Source of the DNA: Arthrobacter sp. OVS8
GTDB taxonomy: Bacteria; Actinomycetota; Actinomycetes; Actinomycetales; Micrococcaceae
Direction: 5' to 3'
Length of the DNA: 64,000 nucleotides
Assembly (NCBI GenBank): GCA_028370155.1
Contig: CP116670.1
Location: 1,550,001-1,614,000, forward strand
Shown: piece by piece, positions 9,477-21,305 of the stretch
Position numbering within the stretch: position 1 is the stretch's first letter
Layout: each line of letters begins with the position of its first letter
Program-made: the position numbers and the translations under genes
Notes under the pieces: model-generated
Told to the model about the DNA's origin: nothing
The model's input: the letters and a program-made list of their open reading frames with translations, nothing else
Database searches by the model: none

Positions 9477-10343
9477 ATGTCCGCCACCTCCACCGTTTCA
9501 GCCGCCTCCACCGACTCCGCAGCCCGGCCCCGGATCGTCATCGCCGGGGCCGGTCCGGCCGCGCAGGCCCTCGTCCGCGAGCTCACGCGGACCCTTTCGC
9601 GGGCGGCATCACGGTGCTCAGCAACCGGGATGACGCGCCCGACAAGCTCCTGGAGATCGCCGCACTCCCGCAGGTCTCCGTCCGCTTCGGCCAGCCGGCC
9701 AGCTACATCGATCCGGACAGCCGCTATGTCACGACGGCGGACGGCCTGGAATTCAGCTACGACCAGCTGGTCATCGCCACCGGGTCCTCCCCGCCGGCGC
9801 GCCGCTGGCCGGGGAGGGCCGGTGCCTGAACTACGCCACCATCGACGACGCCGCCCTGCTGGGCGAGGCCGTCAAGGATGTCACGCGGGTCCTTGGCCGG
9901 CGCCCGCTGGGCATCCTGGTGGGCACCGGGACGGCGGCCGGCCAGGCCGAGGCCGTGCTGCGTGCCCGCGGCGTCCGCCCCATCCGCACCACCCAGCGGC
10001 CGGCCGCCGTCGTTCCCACGCTCGCAGGCTCCGCCCTCGCGGCCGCCGGGGTTGTGTTCGAGGACGGCTCCAGCATGGCCGGCGACCTGGTAGTCCTGGC
10101 CGAGGAACCGATCGCCCGCGACGCCCTCGCCGTCAGCGCTGGGCTGAAGACCGCCCGGCAGGGCGGGATCGTGATCGGCCGCGACTTCCGCACGTCCGTC
10201 CCGGGGATCTGGGCCATCGGGGATGCCGCCGTGTTCGACGGCGTCCGCCTGGGACTGCTGGTGGCCGCCTCGTCCGCAGCGTCCGTCTGCGCCTCCCAGC
10301 TGCTCCAGGCCGGCCTGGCGGAGCCCTCGCGGAGGCCGCCTGA
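9477..10343 (+). CDS. stand-alone NAD(P)/FAD-dependent oxidoreductase of the nitrite block (three frameshifts)
   Basis: Pyridine-nucleotide-disulfide oxidoreductase fold resembling only the N-terminal reductase half of NirB. Visible are the FAD motif [30 protein letters not shown], a second nucleotide site [18 protein letters not shown] and the C-terminal FAD contact [11 protein letters not shown]. No iron-sulfur or sirohaem cysteines follow. It starts at ATG 9477 after GAAAGGGCCTC. Breaks near 9592 (CCC), 9796 (GG) and 10324 (CCC) are each fixed by one base, giving about 290 residues and ending LAEAA. Position and the GlnR-like array suggest electron delivery to a nitrate or nitrite reductase; that is inference. 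A shorter reading without the last repair ends at 10401. Confidence 0.75.
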   Translation: MSATSTVSAASTDSAARPRIVIAGAGPAAQALVRELTRTLSRAASRCSATGMTRPTSSWRSPHSRRSPSASASRPATSIRTAAMSRRRTAWNSATTSWSSPPGPPRRRAAGRGGPVPELRHHRRRRPAGRGRQGCHAGPWPAPAGHPGGHRDGGRPGRGRAACPRRPPHPHHPAAGRRRSHARRLRPRGRRGCVRGRLQHGRRPGSPGRGTDRPRRPRRQRWAEDRPAGRDRDRPRLPHVRPGDLGHRGCRRVRRRPPGTAGGRLVRSVRLRLPAAPGRPGGALAEAA

Positions 10344-10429
10344 GACACGGCGGCCGCCCTCCGGGCGGACCCGTTGCGGCAGGCCCGTTGTGGCAAGATA
10401 GACACCTGAGAAGCCACGAAGGGACCACC

Positions 10430-11149
10430 ATGAGCAACGAAGCCGCCGCGACTGACCGTAGCGCCAACTCCGAAACCACCGGCAATATTGCCTCCTACAT
10501 CGACCACACCCTGCTCAAGCCTGAAGCCAGCGAGGCCGAGGTCCTCAAGGTGTGCGCCGAGGCCGCCGAGTACCGGTTCAAGTCCGTGTGCGTGAACCCG
10601 GTCTGGGTCAAGACGGTCAAGAAGGCCCTGAAGGGATCCGGCGTGCTGACGTGCTCGGTCGTGGGCTTCCCGCTGGGCGCCACCCCGAGTGACGTCAAGG
10701 CTTTTGAGGCCCGCGGCGCCGTGCTGGACGGTGCCGAGGAGGTTGACATGGTGATCAACATTGCCGCGGCCCGGGCCAACGACAAGGGCGCCCTGGTCGA
10801 TGACATCACCGCCGTCGCCGACGCCGTGCACGAAGGCGGCGCCATCCTGAAGGTCATCATCGAAACAGCGCTGCTGGATGACGCCCAGAAAGTGCTGGCC
10901 TGCGAAGCCGCGGTGGAGGCGGGCGCCGACTTCGTCAAGACCTCCACCGGTTTCAACGGCGGCGGAGCCACGGCCGACGACGTCGCGCTGATGCGCCGCA
11001 CCGTGGGCCCGGACCTGGGCGTCAAGGCCTCCGGCGGGGTGCGTTCGCTCGCCGACGCACAGGCTATGATTGCTGCAGGTGCAACACGTATTGGCGCCAG
11101 CTCCGGCATCGCGATCGTCAAGGGTGAACAGGGTTCATCCGCGTACTGA
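10430..11149 (+). CDS. deoC: deoxyribose-phosphate aldolase
   Basis: Cleaves 2-deoxyribose-5-phosphate to acetaldehyde and glyceraldehyde-3-phosphate, the last step of deoxynucleoside breakdown. 239 residues, intact. Class I aldolase hallmarks: [47 protein letters not shown], the Schiff-base lysine in [10 protein letters not shown], and [20 protein letters not shown] for the phosphate site. ATG 10430 follows GAAGGGACC. A 20-residue unconserved extension precedes the aldolase core. It lies 86 bp after the oxidoreductase stop and 62 bp before a small membrane-protein gene. Confidence 0.95.
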   Translation: MSNEAAATDRSANSETTGNIASYIDHTLLKPEASEAEVLKVCAEAAEYRFKSVCVNPVWVKTVKKALKGSGVLTCSVVGFPLGATPSDVKAFEARGAVLDGAEEVDMVINIAAARANDKGALVDDITAVADAVHEGGAILKVIIETALLDDAQKVLACEAAVEAGADFVKTSTGFNGGGATADDVALMRRTVGPDLGVKASGGVRSLADAQAMIAAGATRIGASSGIAIVKGEQGSSAY

Positions 11150-11211
11150 CCGCAATCCGTAAGAACCGCTGCAGCCACAGTTTTGAGCCCCACGGGGCCG
11201 AGGAGGAATGA

Positions 11212-11442
11212 ATGTCCAGCAAGACCACCACCGCCACGACGCCGCAGAACGAGAACAGCCTCGGCTCCAGCATCATCCTGTTCGCCCTGATGATGGTCCT
11301 GTTCCTGGCTTCCATCTACTCGCTGGGCTTCCTGACGCTGGGCAACCCGTGGCCGATGGCCGTCTGCCTGGGCCTGTTCGCCCTGGCCTTCTGGATTCCG
11401 CAGACCATCACCGGCCGCTCGGACTCCGCGGGCGAATTCTAA
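11212..11442 (+). CDS. small two-helix membrane protein, hypothetical
   Basis: 76 residues; not recognised beyond being a small actinobacterial membrane protein. Two hydrophobic segments are evident, about residues 21-45 (IILFALMMVLFLASIYSLGF) and 49-65 (WPMAVCLGLFALAFWI), joined by a short TLGNP turn. The polar N-terminus (SSKTTTATTPQNENS) is Ser/Thr-rich. It begins at ATG 11212 with GAGGAGG just upstream. A strong intrinsic terminator follows the stop, so it closes the transcription unit begun at or after deoC. Confidence 0.75.
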   Translation: MSSKTTTATTPQNENSLGSSIILFALMMVLFLASIYSLGFLTLGNPWPMAVCLGLFALAFWIPQTITGRSDSAGEF

Positions 11443-11461
11443 GCACCAGATACTTTAAACC

Positions 11462-11491
11462 ACTGAAGCCCCGGATTTCCGGGGCTTCAGT
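11462..11491 (+). terminator. intrinsic terminator after deoC/small membrane gene
   Basis: A perfect 13-bp stem (ACTGAAGCCCCGG with its complement) closes an ATTT loop, followed by CATTTAAG. It sits 20 bp after the stop codon and also faces the convergent DUF457 gene. Confidence 0.85.
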
Positions 11492-11514
11492 CATTTAAGC
11501 GAGTGCATGAAGGG

Positions 11515-12344
11515 CTACGCGGCGGCCAGCAGACCGATCAGGCCGTTGATCAGCCCGGTCCCCAGTGCGACGGCCGCAGGCCAGTGCACCTTGGCCAGCG
11601 CCAGCGCCGCGCCGAACATGCCGACCATGGCGTAGGCGCTGACGGGGATCAGCACGAACCATTCCCGCCGCGAGCCGGCACGCCCCAGCAACGGGATGGA
11701 GAACGCCCCGTTGGCTCTCCAGACGTTCCTGAGCAGCGGCAGTTTTCGCAGCAGCTTCGGCGGCTTGATCACGATGGGCCAGAGCAGCGGCACTCCCCGG
11801 TGGTGATCATGTCCCCGACGATGTGGACCAGGACTCCGGTCAGCATCGAGACCGGCAGCCAGGTCCACTGGTCCGGCGCGAACCAGGTCACCAGCCCGGC
11901 CATGGTGAGGGCGAAGACCCAGTTGCTGATCCAGCCGTACTTCGGGAACAGCTTGAGGGCCTTCGCGGCGATATTGATCATGAACATGCACAGCAGCCCG
12001 GCGCCCACCGACAGCAGCCCCCAGTCCGTCTGCAGCTGGAACTGCCCGGCCAGCGCCGCGAGCAGCACAAAGAACGCCGCACCCAGCAGGGAATGTGTGC
12101 CCTGCCGGTGCCCGCCGGAGACGTTTTCGATCCCGACGGCGATCACGTTCGACAGCGGCGGCAGCGAATGCGCCACGGTGCTGGAGCGGTGGTCCCAGTC
12201 GCAGACCAGGGCCGTTCCCGCCGTTGCCATCCCGCCGATCACGATCCCGGTCGCGTCCAGCGGATACCAGCCCAGCGCGTACGGCCCCGTCGAGGCAATA
12301 GCCACCCACGCCGCGGCTCCCGACGCGGCGTGGTGTCCTCCCAT
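11515..12344 (-). CDS. DUF457/YdjM-like metal-dependent membrane hydrolase (one frameshift)
   Basis: Polytopic membrane protein of about 276 residues. The N-terminus MGGHHAASGAAAWVAIAS, the TALVCDWDHRSST motif, HRQGTHSLLGAAFF and VLVHIVGDMITTGGVPLLWP give the conserved His/Asp pattern of the YdjM (DUF457) family, annotated as metal-dependent hydrolases of unknown substrate. ATG 12344 lies 6 bp after the mfd stop, so the two are co-transcribed. A TTG one codon upstream is a weaker start. The frame breaks near 11796, where one G added to GGGG restores ITTGGVPLLWPIVIKPPKLL. No catalytic function has been shown for most members. Confidence 0.75.
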
Positions 12345-12350
12345 CAACGG

Positions 12351-15300
12351 TTAGCTCCCCGTCGGCGTGACGGGTACCGCGGCGTCGGAGAAGATGTTGC
12401 GGATGACGCCGTTGGCCCATTCGAGGATCTCGGCGTCCTGCAGGTCGCGGCCGCCGATCCTGGCGGTCTTGGGCTTCGGGATGAGGACCGCGTCCAGGGC
12501 GGGCTTGGACTGCGAGCCGGGGTACATCCGGGTGAGCCGCATGAGTTTGGACTCCGGCAGCTGCGCCGGGGAGAACTTAATGAAGTTGCCCTGCAGCGCG
12601 ACGTCGCTGAGCCCGGCTTCGCGGGCGCCCACCCGGAAGCGGGCGACGTCGATCAGGTTCTTCGCGGGCAGTGGCAGTTCGCCGTAGCGGTCCACGAGTT
12701 CGGCGAGCACCTCCTCGATCGCCTCGTAGGTGATGGCCGAGGCGAGCTTGCGGTAGGCCTCGAGGCGCAGCCGTTCGCCGGGCACGTAGTCGTGCGGCAG
12801 GTGCGCGTTGACCGGCAGCTCGATCTTCATTTCCGCGGCCTTCTCCTCGGCTTCGCCCCGGTACTCCGCGACGGCCTCGCCCACCAGGCGGATGTAGAGG
12901 TCGAAGCCGACGCCCTGGATGTGGCCGGACTGCTCGCCGCCCAGCAGGTTGCCGGCACCGCGGATCTCGAGGTCCTTCATGGCCAGCTGCATCCCCGCGC
13001 CGAGCTCGTTGTGCGTGGCCACGGCTTTGAGCCGTTCCAGCGCCACCTCGCCCAACGGCTTTTCCGAGGGGTACAGGAAGTAGGCGTAGGCGCGTTCCCG
13101 GCCGCGGCCCACCCGCCCGCGCAGCTGGTGCAGCTGGGACAGTCCATACTTGTCCGCCCCGTCCACGATCAGGGTGTTGGCGTTGGAGATGTCCAGTCCG
13201 GTCTCGATGATGGTGGTGCAGACCAGGACGTCGAAGCGCTTTTCCCAGAAGTCCACGATGATCTGCTCCAGCCGGCTCTCGGACATCTGCCCGTGCGCCA
13301 CCTCCACGCGGGCTTCCGGCACGAGCTCGCGGATCTTCGCGGCGGTGCGGTCGATCGTGGAGACCCTGTTGTGCACGAAGAACACCTGGCCCTCGCGCAT
13401 GAGTTCGCGGCGGATAGCGGCGGACGTCTGCTTGTCCGTGTACGGGCCCACATAGGTCAGCACCGGGTGCCGCTCCTCCGGCGGGGTGGCCAGGGTGGAG
13501 GTCTCGCGGATGCCGGTCAGCGACATCTCCAGGGTGCGCGGAATCGGGGTGGCGCTCATCGCCAGGACGTCCACGTTGGTGCGCATCTTCTTGAGCGCCT
13601 CCTTGTGTTCGACGCCGAAACGCTGCTCCTCATCGACAATCACCAGGCCGAGGTCCTTGAACCCGAAGTCCTTGGACAGCAGCCGGTGCGTGCCGATCAC
13701 CACGTCCACGGAACCGGCCTTGACCCCTTCGGCGGTCTCCTTGGCCTCCTTGCCGCTCTGGAAGCGGGACAGCGGCTTGACCACCAGCGGGAACCCGGAG
13801 AACCGTTCCGTGAACGTCTCGTAGTGCTGTTGGGCCAGCAGCGTCGTCGGCACCAGCACGGCGACCTGCTTGCCGTCCTGGACCGCCTTGAATGCCGCCC
13901 GGACCGCGATCTCGGTCTTGCCGTAGCCGACGTCGCCGGAGATCAGGCGATCCATGGGGATTTCGCGCTCCATGTCCGCCTTGACCTCGTTGATGGTGGT
14001 CAGCTGGTCCGGGGTTTCCACATACGGGAATGCTTCCTCGAGCTCGCGCTGCCACGGCGTGTCCGAGCCGAAGGCGTAACCGCGGGAGGCCATCCGGGCC
14101 GAGTACAGCCGGATCAGTTCGCCGGCGATTTCCTTGACGGCCTTGCGCGCCTTGGACTTGGTGCTGGCCCAGTCCGCGCCGCCCATCTTGCTCAGCGCCG
14201 GGGTGTCCCCGCCGACGTAGCGGGTGACCTGGTCCAGCTGGTCGGTGGGCACAAAGAGCCGGTCGCCCGGGGCGCCGCGTTTGGACGGCGCGTATTCCAG
14301 GACCAGGTATTCGCGCACACCGTCCCCGCCACCGGCAACTTTGCGCTGGATCAGCTCCACGAACCGGCCGATGCCGTGCTGTTCGTGCACCACGGAGTCC
14401 CCGGCCACCAGCTGCAGCGGATCGACGGCGTTCCGGCGCTTCGAGGGCATCCGGCGCATGTCCTTTGTGGAACCGGCGGAGGTGCGGCCCAGCAGGTCGG
14501 CCTCGGTGAGCAGGGCCAGCTTGAGTGGCTCCAAAACAAAACCGCGTCCGACGGCGGCCGTGGTCACCTCGATCAGCCCGGCCTGGGGTTCGTCGTCGAG
14601 GGTGTCCACCCGGGCGCACGGAATGTCGTTGTCGTGGAAGAGTTCCGCGAGCCGCTGGGCGGGGCCGGGGCCTTCGGTGACGACGACGATCCGCCACTGC
14701 TCGCGCACGTGGGAGCCGATGAAGTCCATCATTTCGGCAACGTCGCCCTGGTAGCCGCGGGGTTCGCGGGCGTGCAGGTTGAGGACGTCGACGTCGGGGA
14801 GCAGCTCTTCATCGGTGGCCAGCGAGGTGATGGACCACCAGGACACCTCGTGCGCGAGGGCTGCCGAGCGGGTTTCGGTGAGCGAGCGGAAGCTGGCGGA
14901 GTGCAGGGCCGCCGACGCTGCCGAGCTCAGATCAAGGGGCGCGGTGCCGCCGTCGGACGCTGTTGACCAGGCCGCCTCGAGGAATTCCTCGTTCGTGGCG
15001 GCGAGGTCATGGGCGCGGGTCCGGACCTTCTCGGGTTCAATCACCACCGCCATGGAACCGGCCGGGAACTGGTCCAGGAACGGCACCATGGCGTCCACCA
15101 GCACCGGGGCCAGCGACTCCATGCCTTCCACGGCGATGCCGCCCGCGATCTTCTCCAGCATGTCCGCGGCGGCCGGCAGCTGTGACTTCAGCGTCGCGGC
15201 GCGCGACATGACGGAGGGAGTGATGAGGATTTCGCGGCACGGCGGGGCGTGCAGTTCGGTGGGGTGGTGCACACCGGGCGCTGTCAGCGAGCGCTGGTCG

Positions 15301-16030
15301 GCGACGGCGAACCAGCGCATCTGGTCCACCTCGTCACCAAAGAACTCCACCCGGATGGGGTGGTCCTCGGTGGGCGGGAAAACATCCAGCATCCCACCGC
15401 GGACGGCGAATTCGCCGCGCCGGGTCACCATGTCCACGCGGGCGTAGGCGGCGTCGGCGAGGCTGCGGACCACATCGCTGAACGGGACTTCCTGGCCCAC
15501 CGTCAGGGTGACCGGAACCAGTTCCCCCAGTCCTGCCACGATCGGCTGGACGACGGCCCGGACCGGGGCGACGACGACGCGCAGGGCGCTGGCGGCGGAT
15601 GTTTCGGGGTGCGCGAGCCGGCGCAGGACGGACAGGCGCCGCCCACCGTGTCCGAGCGCGGGGAGAGCCGTTCGTGCGGGAGGGTTTCCCAGCTGGGGAA
15701 CTCGGCGACGGCGTCAGCGGGGAGGAACGCGCGCAGCGCTTCGGTGAGGTCCTCGGCTTCGCGGCCGGTGGCGGTGACGGCCAGGACGACAGGCGCACGG
15801 CGGGCGTCGCTGCCCTCCGCTGCGATATCTGCTGCGTTATCCGCTAGCGCGGTCAGCCCGTCCGCCATTTCCGCGAGCAGCGCCGAGCGCAGGCCGGCGG
15901 GGGCGCTGATCTGGTAATCCTCGCTGCGCGCGGCGAACCCGCGGGCGGCTTCGGCCCGGACGCGGGCAAAATTCCGGTCCTCGGCGAGGACACGGCGCAG
16001 ACCGGTGAGTGAGGGGCCGTTGAGGCTCAT
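12351..16030 (-). CDS. mfd: transcription-repair coupling factor (one frameshift)
   Basis: ATP-dependent translocase that removes stalled RNA polymerase and recruits UvrA. About 1225 residues, full length. Order: UvrB-homology region (LFPADAVAEFPSWETLPHE, then GGMLDVFPPTEDHPIRVEF), RNA-polymerase-interacting CarD-like domain (VVHEQHGIGRFVELI), RecG-type helicase with Walker A SGDVGYGKTEIA, DEEQRFGV, SATPIPRTL, TTIIETGLDI and QLRGRVGRG, and the C-terminal TRCF domain. The only break is near 15641: one G restored to GGG joins SDTVGRRLSVLRRLAHPE. ATG 16030 follows CAGGAGCTTCCGCC. The break sits in an essential-looking, otherwise pristine gene, which supports a sequencing cause. Confidence 0.96.
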
Positions 16031-16142
16031 GGCGGAAGCTCCTGGAGGGATCACGGGGATGCAGGCAACACGAATAGCCGAAATTCGCGAGAATCCCGGG
16101 TGCTCCCAGCCTACCGCCCCCAGCACCAAGACCCGCCCGCAC

Positions 16143-16177
16143 AAAGACAGGCCCCGGAAGTTCCGGGGCCTGTCTTT
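16143..16177 (-). terminator. 35-bp perfect palindrome terminator after peroxidase gene
   Basis: Seventeen base pairs mirror around a central base at 16160, with a GC core (CAGGCCCCGG) and AAAGA/TCTTT flanks. On the minus strand it follows the peroxidase stop by about 20 bp and ends in a short T-rich stretch. It also insulates the mfd promoter. Confidence 0.8.
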
Positions 16178-16197
16178 ATCCTCCTAGGAGAGTGCTG

Positions 16198-19100
16198 CTA
16201 GCCGAGGAACGCGCCCCTGGCGGGGGTGTAGTTGATGTTCCCGCCCTGGAAGCGCTGGGTGCACCCCCGCCGGCCAGGCCGCAGTTCTCGCCGGTGACGG
16301 GGTAGCCCAGCCGGCCATTCTCATAGCCGAGGCTTCCCCAGAGGGTCCGAATCGCACCCCATGTCGCCTGCGCGCCGGTGGTCGGCGACCAGTGGATGTC
16401 GCCGCCCTGGAACCGCTGGTAGCACCCGTTGTTCTTGATGCCGCAGACCTCGCCACCTGTCGGGTAGCCCAGCTTGCCGTTCTCGTAGCTGAGGCTTGCC
16501 CAACGGGTCTTGATGGCTCCATAGGTGGCTTGCGCCCCCGTGGCCGACGTCCAGTGGATGTCGCCGCCCTGGAACTTCTGGTAGCACCCGTTGTTCTTGA
16601 TGCCGCAGACCTCGCCACCTGTCGGGTAGCCCAGCTTGCCGTTCTCGTAGCTGAGGCTTGCCCAACGGGTCTTGATGGCTCCATAGGTGGCTTGCGCCCC
16701 CGTGGCCGACGTCCAGTGGATGTCGCCGCCCTGGAACTTCTGGTAGCACCCGTTGTTCTTCAGGCCGCAGACCTCGCCACCTGTCGGGTAGCCCAGCTTG
16801 CCGTTCTCGTAGCTGAGGCTTGCCCAACGGGTCTTGATGGCTCCGTAGGTTGCCTGCGCTCCCGTGGCCTGCGACCAGTGGATGTCACCGCCCTGGAACT
16901 TCTGGTAGCAGCCGCCGTCCTTGATGCCACAGACCACCGGACCGGTGGCTGCGCCCAGCTTCGGCGTGATGGCCGCCCGGGCCGCGATCAGAGGTGTCGC
17001 TATCGCAGCCGGACCCGTGACCGCCGCAGCGGGTGTCACCACATTGGAAGCCGGGGACCGGCCGCTGGTGCCGCCGGCATTGACTGCCTCAACCTGGAAG
17101 TTGTAGGCGGTGCCGTTGGTCAGGCCCACCACCACCAGGCTTGTTTCCGTGGCGGCGATCCCCGCGACGGTCCGGACATCGGTGGTACCGGTGCGGACCA
17201 CGATGTTGATCGACTCGGCACCGTCAGGTGCCGCGAAGCTCACCGTCGCCGTGGTGTTGCCGCCAACAGCCGTGGGGGCAGCAGGGGCAGCCGGCGCCTC
17301 GACAACGACCGGGACAACGTCGATGGTCTGGTCGGAGAACCGCAGCTTCTCAACGTTGGTGATCCGGTCGGTGCCATCTTCCGCCCTGCCGCCTACATGC
17401 TCCACGGTGGTGACGCCGTTGACGGTGGCGATGTCGTACTCGTCCATGGCTCCGGAGAACGCGGCCGTATCAACATCGGCTTCGCCCGGGGTGGAGAGGA
17501 TCTCCCGGACGATCTTCACGTTTCCGGGATCGATCCGGCCCGCCATGATGTCGGCCTGGATCTCGGTCAGGCTTGATACGGTCCTGACCTGGGCACCCTG
17601 GGCGTCGACAACACTGAGCCGGACGTTGAGCCACTTGTCGCCGTCGATGATGTCATCGGCGCCGTTGCCCCAGATCTCGTCGCTGCCGGAGCCGCCGATG
17701 ATGATGTTGCCGGCGCCGAATTCGGTGGCACCTGCAGGCAGCAGGCCCGCCAGTCCGTTGATCCGCGCAATGCCTGCCGCGTCCAGCGTGTTGGTCAGGC
17801 CTTCGACGTTGACCTCGGTGTTGGGAACGGACGGAACCTCGTCGTCGCCGCGGAGCACGTCATTCTTGTCCCAGCCCGAGAGGGCCTCGACCAGGAGGAA
17901 GCGGTCCTTGAGGGCGTTCGGCCCGTCGACGATGATCTGGCGCATGTCCGAATCGGCCGCTTCGATCGAGCGGGCGTGTGTTACCCAGTCGAAGCCGAAG
18001 ACACCGTGGTTGCGTTCGATGCCGGGGCCGGCGACCATTACGTCGTCGCCGCCTTCGGCGTCGTAGTCGTCTTCACCGGAATCACCGATCAGGACGTCGT
18101 GGCCCGGAGCGTTGATGTCGTCGAAGAACGGTGCGCCGCTGTCACCCTGCAGCAGGTCGTTGGAGTTTCCGCCTTCCTGCCAGTCATCTCCGCCGCCGCC
18201 GAACACTGCGTCCGGTCCGTCGCCGGAGAGGACCAGGTCGTTGCCTTCACCAGCGAATGTTTCGTTGCCGTTGAGGCCGCCGTTGGAGAAGTCGTCGCCC
18301 TCACCGGACATAACGATGTCCAGGCCGGGTCCGGCGTCGATCGCGTCGTTGCCGGGTCCGCCCTTGATGACGTCGTCACCGTGGGAGTCCGTGACCCTGT
18401 CGTTGCCTTCACCGCCGAGCACGACGTCGGCTCCATCGCTGCCTTCAACGATGTCGTTGCCGCCGTTGCCCCAGATGGTGTCGTTGTCGATGCCGCCCCA
18501 GATCCGGTCCCCGCCAGTGCGGGATCCTGGGGGCTGCGTCGTCCCGTCCGTTGAAGGTGGACTGGGCGTTGAGCCCGGCCCGGTCAACGGTGTTGCTGAC
18601 GCGGTACCGGATGGTGCCGTCCGACATCCGCATCAGGAGCGCGGCTTCGTCGCAGGCCGAGGCCGGATCATCGGCCACCGAGTTTCCGGTGGTTGCGGTG
18701 ATGTTGGCCATCTCGAACTCGCAGTCCGCGACGCCGAACACGTCAGCCTTGAGAGCCGATGCATCGGTGTTTCGCATGATGAGCTCGGACAGGGAGTTGC
18801 CTTCCAGCTGGGTCCGCAGGTTCAGGCCCGAGGTGCGGGAAAGGTAGTACAAGCGGTCCCCGTCCTGGAGGTCCGTCATCTGGCGTTCAAAGATGTAGTT
18901 GAACGTCGAGCCCAACAGTCCGCCGAAGAGGTTCTGGTATTCGGCGAGCCCGCCCACCCAGAGGTCGACGTTGTTCAGGCCCGTGGCCGCTGTCTCCCAG
19001 GCGCCCGTGCTGTTGACGAACTCGTAGGAGTCAGCCGGTGTGGCGGCGTCCGCCGTGTTCATATCGAACAGCCGCTGCGCAGCCGCCCGCTTGTCAACGA

Positions 19101-21305
19101 TCGACGTTGCGGCCGTGATGGTCGGGTGGGTGCCGTAAGCGGCCATGAAGTTGACCACGGAATCCGGGTGCTTCAGGTTCTGACCAAAATCCACCCAGCT
19201 GGTGTAGGGCTTCAGCGAGGACTCGCCGGTGCTCTTGAACAGCTGTGAACGGAAATTGTTCAGGGACGGGACGCCGGTGTCACGGCCGCGGGCCAGGTTC
19301 AGCGAGGCAAGGTCCAGGGGCAAGCCCAGGACGTTGTTCCGCAGCGTGTCGGTCACGAACTCGTCGAGTTCAGCACCGACCTGGTCCGTCATGCCCATGG
19401 CGATGGCCCCTGCAGCCTGCTTGGGGTTCAGGTTGCCCGCCGTGCTGGCGTAGTAGGCCGTCGGATTGAGGAAGGCGTCCAGCAGCGGCATACCGATGTC
19501 TGCGCCGCTGTTCGTCTTCCGGTCAATCGTCTCGGTCAGCATCGAATGCCCGAACCGGTACGTGGCGTGGGCGAACTCCGCCTTGATCGCGGGGTCGATT
19601 CCGGTGTCCGACTGGGTGAACACGTTGAACGGGTTGATGCCCGGCTGGATCTTGCGCGCGAAGTCCTCGAAGACGATGTGCTGGTATTCCATCTCCGTGA
19701 CATAGCGTGCGGCCTGGAACAGGCGTTCACCGTTCCACGCCCCGTTGGGGAGCTTCCACTCGTTCAGGTCGATGTTCTGGGTTGTGACCAGATCCTGCAT
19801 GTAGCCGACCAGCCGGTTGTGCTCCGAGTGGAACACCTGGTGGATCGCCGTCAGGCCGATGTTCTCATTGACGCGTCCGTCGCCGGCGATGAAGTGGGCC
19901 GCCAGCTGCTCGTCGTCGTAGGTCCCCGGAGTAGCCAGCGGCTGGGCGACCGGGTTGAGGTCACCGTCGCTGTCGGCTGTCAGCGGAGCACCGGTCTGCG
20001 AGTTGAACGGCGCCGCATTGTGCGCGATGTCGTCCAGGAACGCGATGCCGATGCGCTCCACGTTGGCCGGAGGTGCCACCGGAGTGGTCAGGTTGCCCTC
20101 AACCCGGCCCGTGGCGGTCTCGTACTGCGGGAGGCCATTGGGTCCGCGCAGGAAGCGCCCGTACTGGTCGGTCGCGATCTTGGGGACGTCAACCACGTCG
20201 ATGTCTGACAAGTCCAGGCCCAGGAGCTCCCGGGCCTGCGTTTTGACGTGCGCCCAGGTGGCCATGCCGCCCGGTTCGCCCTCAATCAGCTCGCCGTTGG
20301 CAACCGGCCTGTTCCCGTCCAGCACGTATTCGCGCAGGAATACCTGGTGCGCGGGGTGGGACGCATAGGTCTGGCTCTGGTCCACCCACGGCGAATCCGT
20401 GTTGGTGGCGTCCTGGATATCGTCGGCGTTGCCGAGGATTCCGTCGGGACCGGCCTGGTTCTCAGCCCGGTTCAGGACCATGAAGTTCGTGCGCCCGCCC
20501 GGAACATAGAGCGGATCGTCCTCGGCCAGCGGCATCATGACCATGTTCTTGGTCTTCTTCGTGAAATCCACGCCGTGATCGAAGAACTGCCCGAACAACG
20601 CGAACATGCCGTTGTAGGGCGGTGAGAGCCCGAAGTCGGTGGTGACGTTCGGGATGTCAAGAGTCTCACCCTCGGCCACGCAGCCCGCCGGCAGGCCCGC
20701 ACCATCGCAGGGCACCGCCGTCGGGCTGTCGTTCACCGTGCGGTGTGCCTTGCCGGAAGCGGCAACGGCGGCCGGGTTGGTGACCGTCTGGTCAACAATC
20801 ACGTTACTGACGAAGCGCGGATTGCCGTCTGTAACGTTGGAATTCACTGATTTGTAGTTCTGACCGCCGGACGAGGTGCGCCACTCAGGATCCGCGAGGC
20901 GCGGGAAAGCCCGGCTTGCGGAACCGAAATCGTTCTGGCCCTCCACCAGGTTGTTCTCCGTGCCGTCTACGGTGCGGAGGCCGTAGGGAAGCAGCGGGTT
21001 GGCAATCTGGTTCGGTCCCAGGCCCATGAGAGGTGCGCCCGCGACATCGTTGCCCTGGGCGTCCTCCTTGGTGGCGTGGTTCTCAGCGATTTTGATCTGT
21101 TTCAGAATGAACCGCATGTCACCGGCATTGAGCGTGAATCCTTGGCCGGTCGGCGCCGCGGAAACCGCGGGCGCCAGAACAGTCGGGACAACCCCGCACT
21201 GAGCAGGAGAGCGAGGGCACCGGCCGCGAACTTGCGCGTGACACCTGGTGCCTTCCCTCTAACTTGGGGTTGCCGACCCCCTCGGGTCTTGCGATGTTTC
21301 GCCAT
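16198..21305 (-). CDS. secreted animal-type haem peroxidase with RTX, FN3 and LGFP repeats (four frameshifts)
   Basis: About 1700 residues in modular order. A signal peptide (MAKHRKTRGG, then AAGALALLLSAG and a VSA-APT cleavage site) comes first. Residues of about 50-850 form an An_peroxidase domain: distal His in FGQFFDHGVDF, catalytic Arg in GDGRVNENIG with HSEHNRL, and proximal His in TYRFGHSMLTE. Next are about ten RTX calcium nonapeptides (GGNDIVEGSDGADVVLGGEG type), an FN3 domain (LTNGTAYNFQVEAVN), and five LGFP wall-binding repeats, the last truncated. Breaks near 21195, 18530 (two) and 16266 are homopolymer losses. The protein is exported, presumably wall-attached, and likely makes hypohalous or radical oxidants. 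Start chosen for the signal peptide; upstream codons are implausible. Confidence 0.85.
16392..16920. repeat. 162-bp tandem DNA repeat encoding LGFP units
   Basis: The string GTGGATGTC recurs at 16392, 16554, 16716 and (GTGGATGTCACC) 16878, exactly 162 bp (54 codons) apart. The second and third units differ by only a few bases; a degenerate unit extends left to about 16225. Near-identity at DNA level implies recent expansion or gene conversion, and makes copy number hard to assemble with short reads. Confidence 0.9.

Noticed and set aside
11823..14966. 1047-codon plus-strand open frame
   Set aside because: Entirely antisense to mfd and the DUF457 gene; His/Asp/Gly-rich translation typical of shadow frames in high-GC DNA.
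16392..16920. CRISPR-like regular repeats
   Set aside because: The period is 162 bp with no unique spacers; the repeats are in-frame LGFP protein units.
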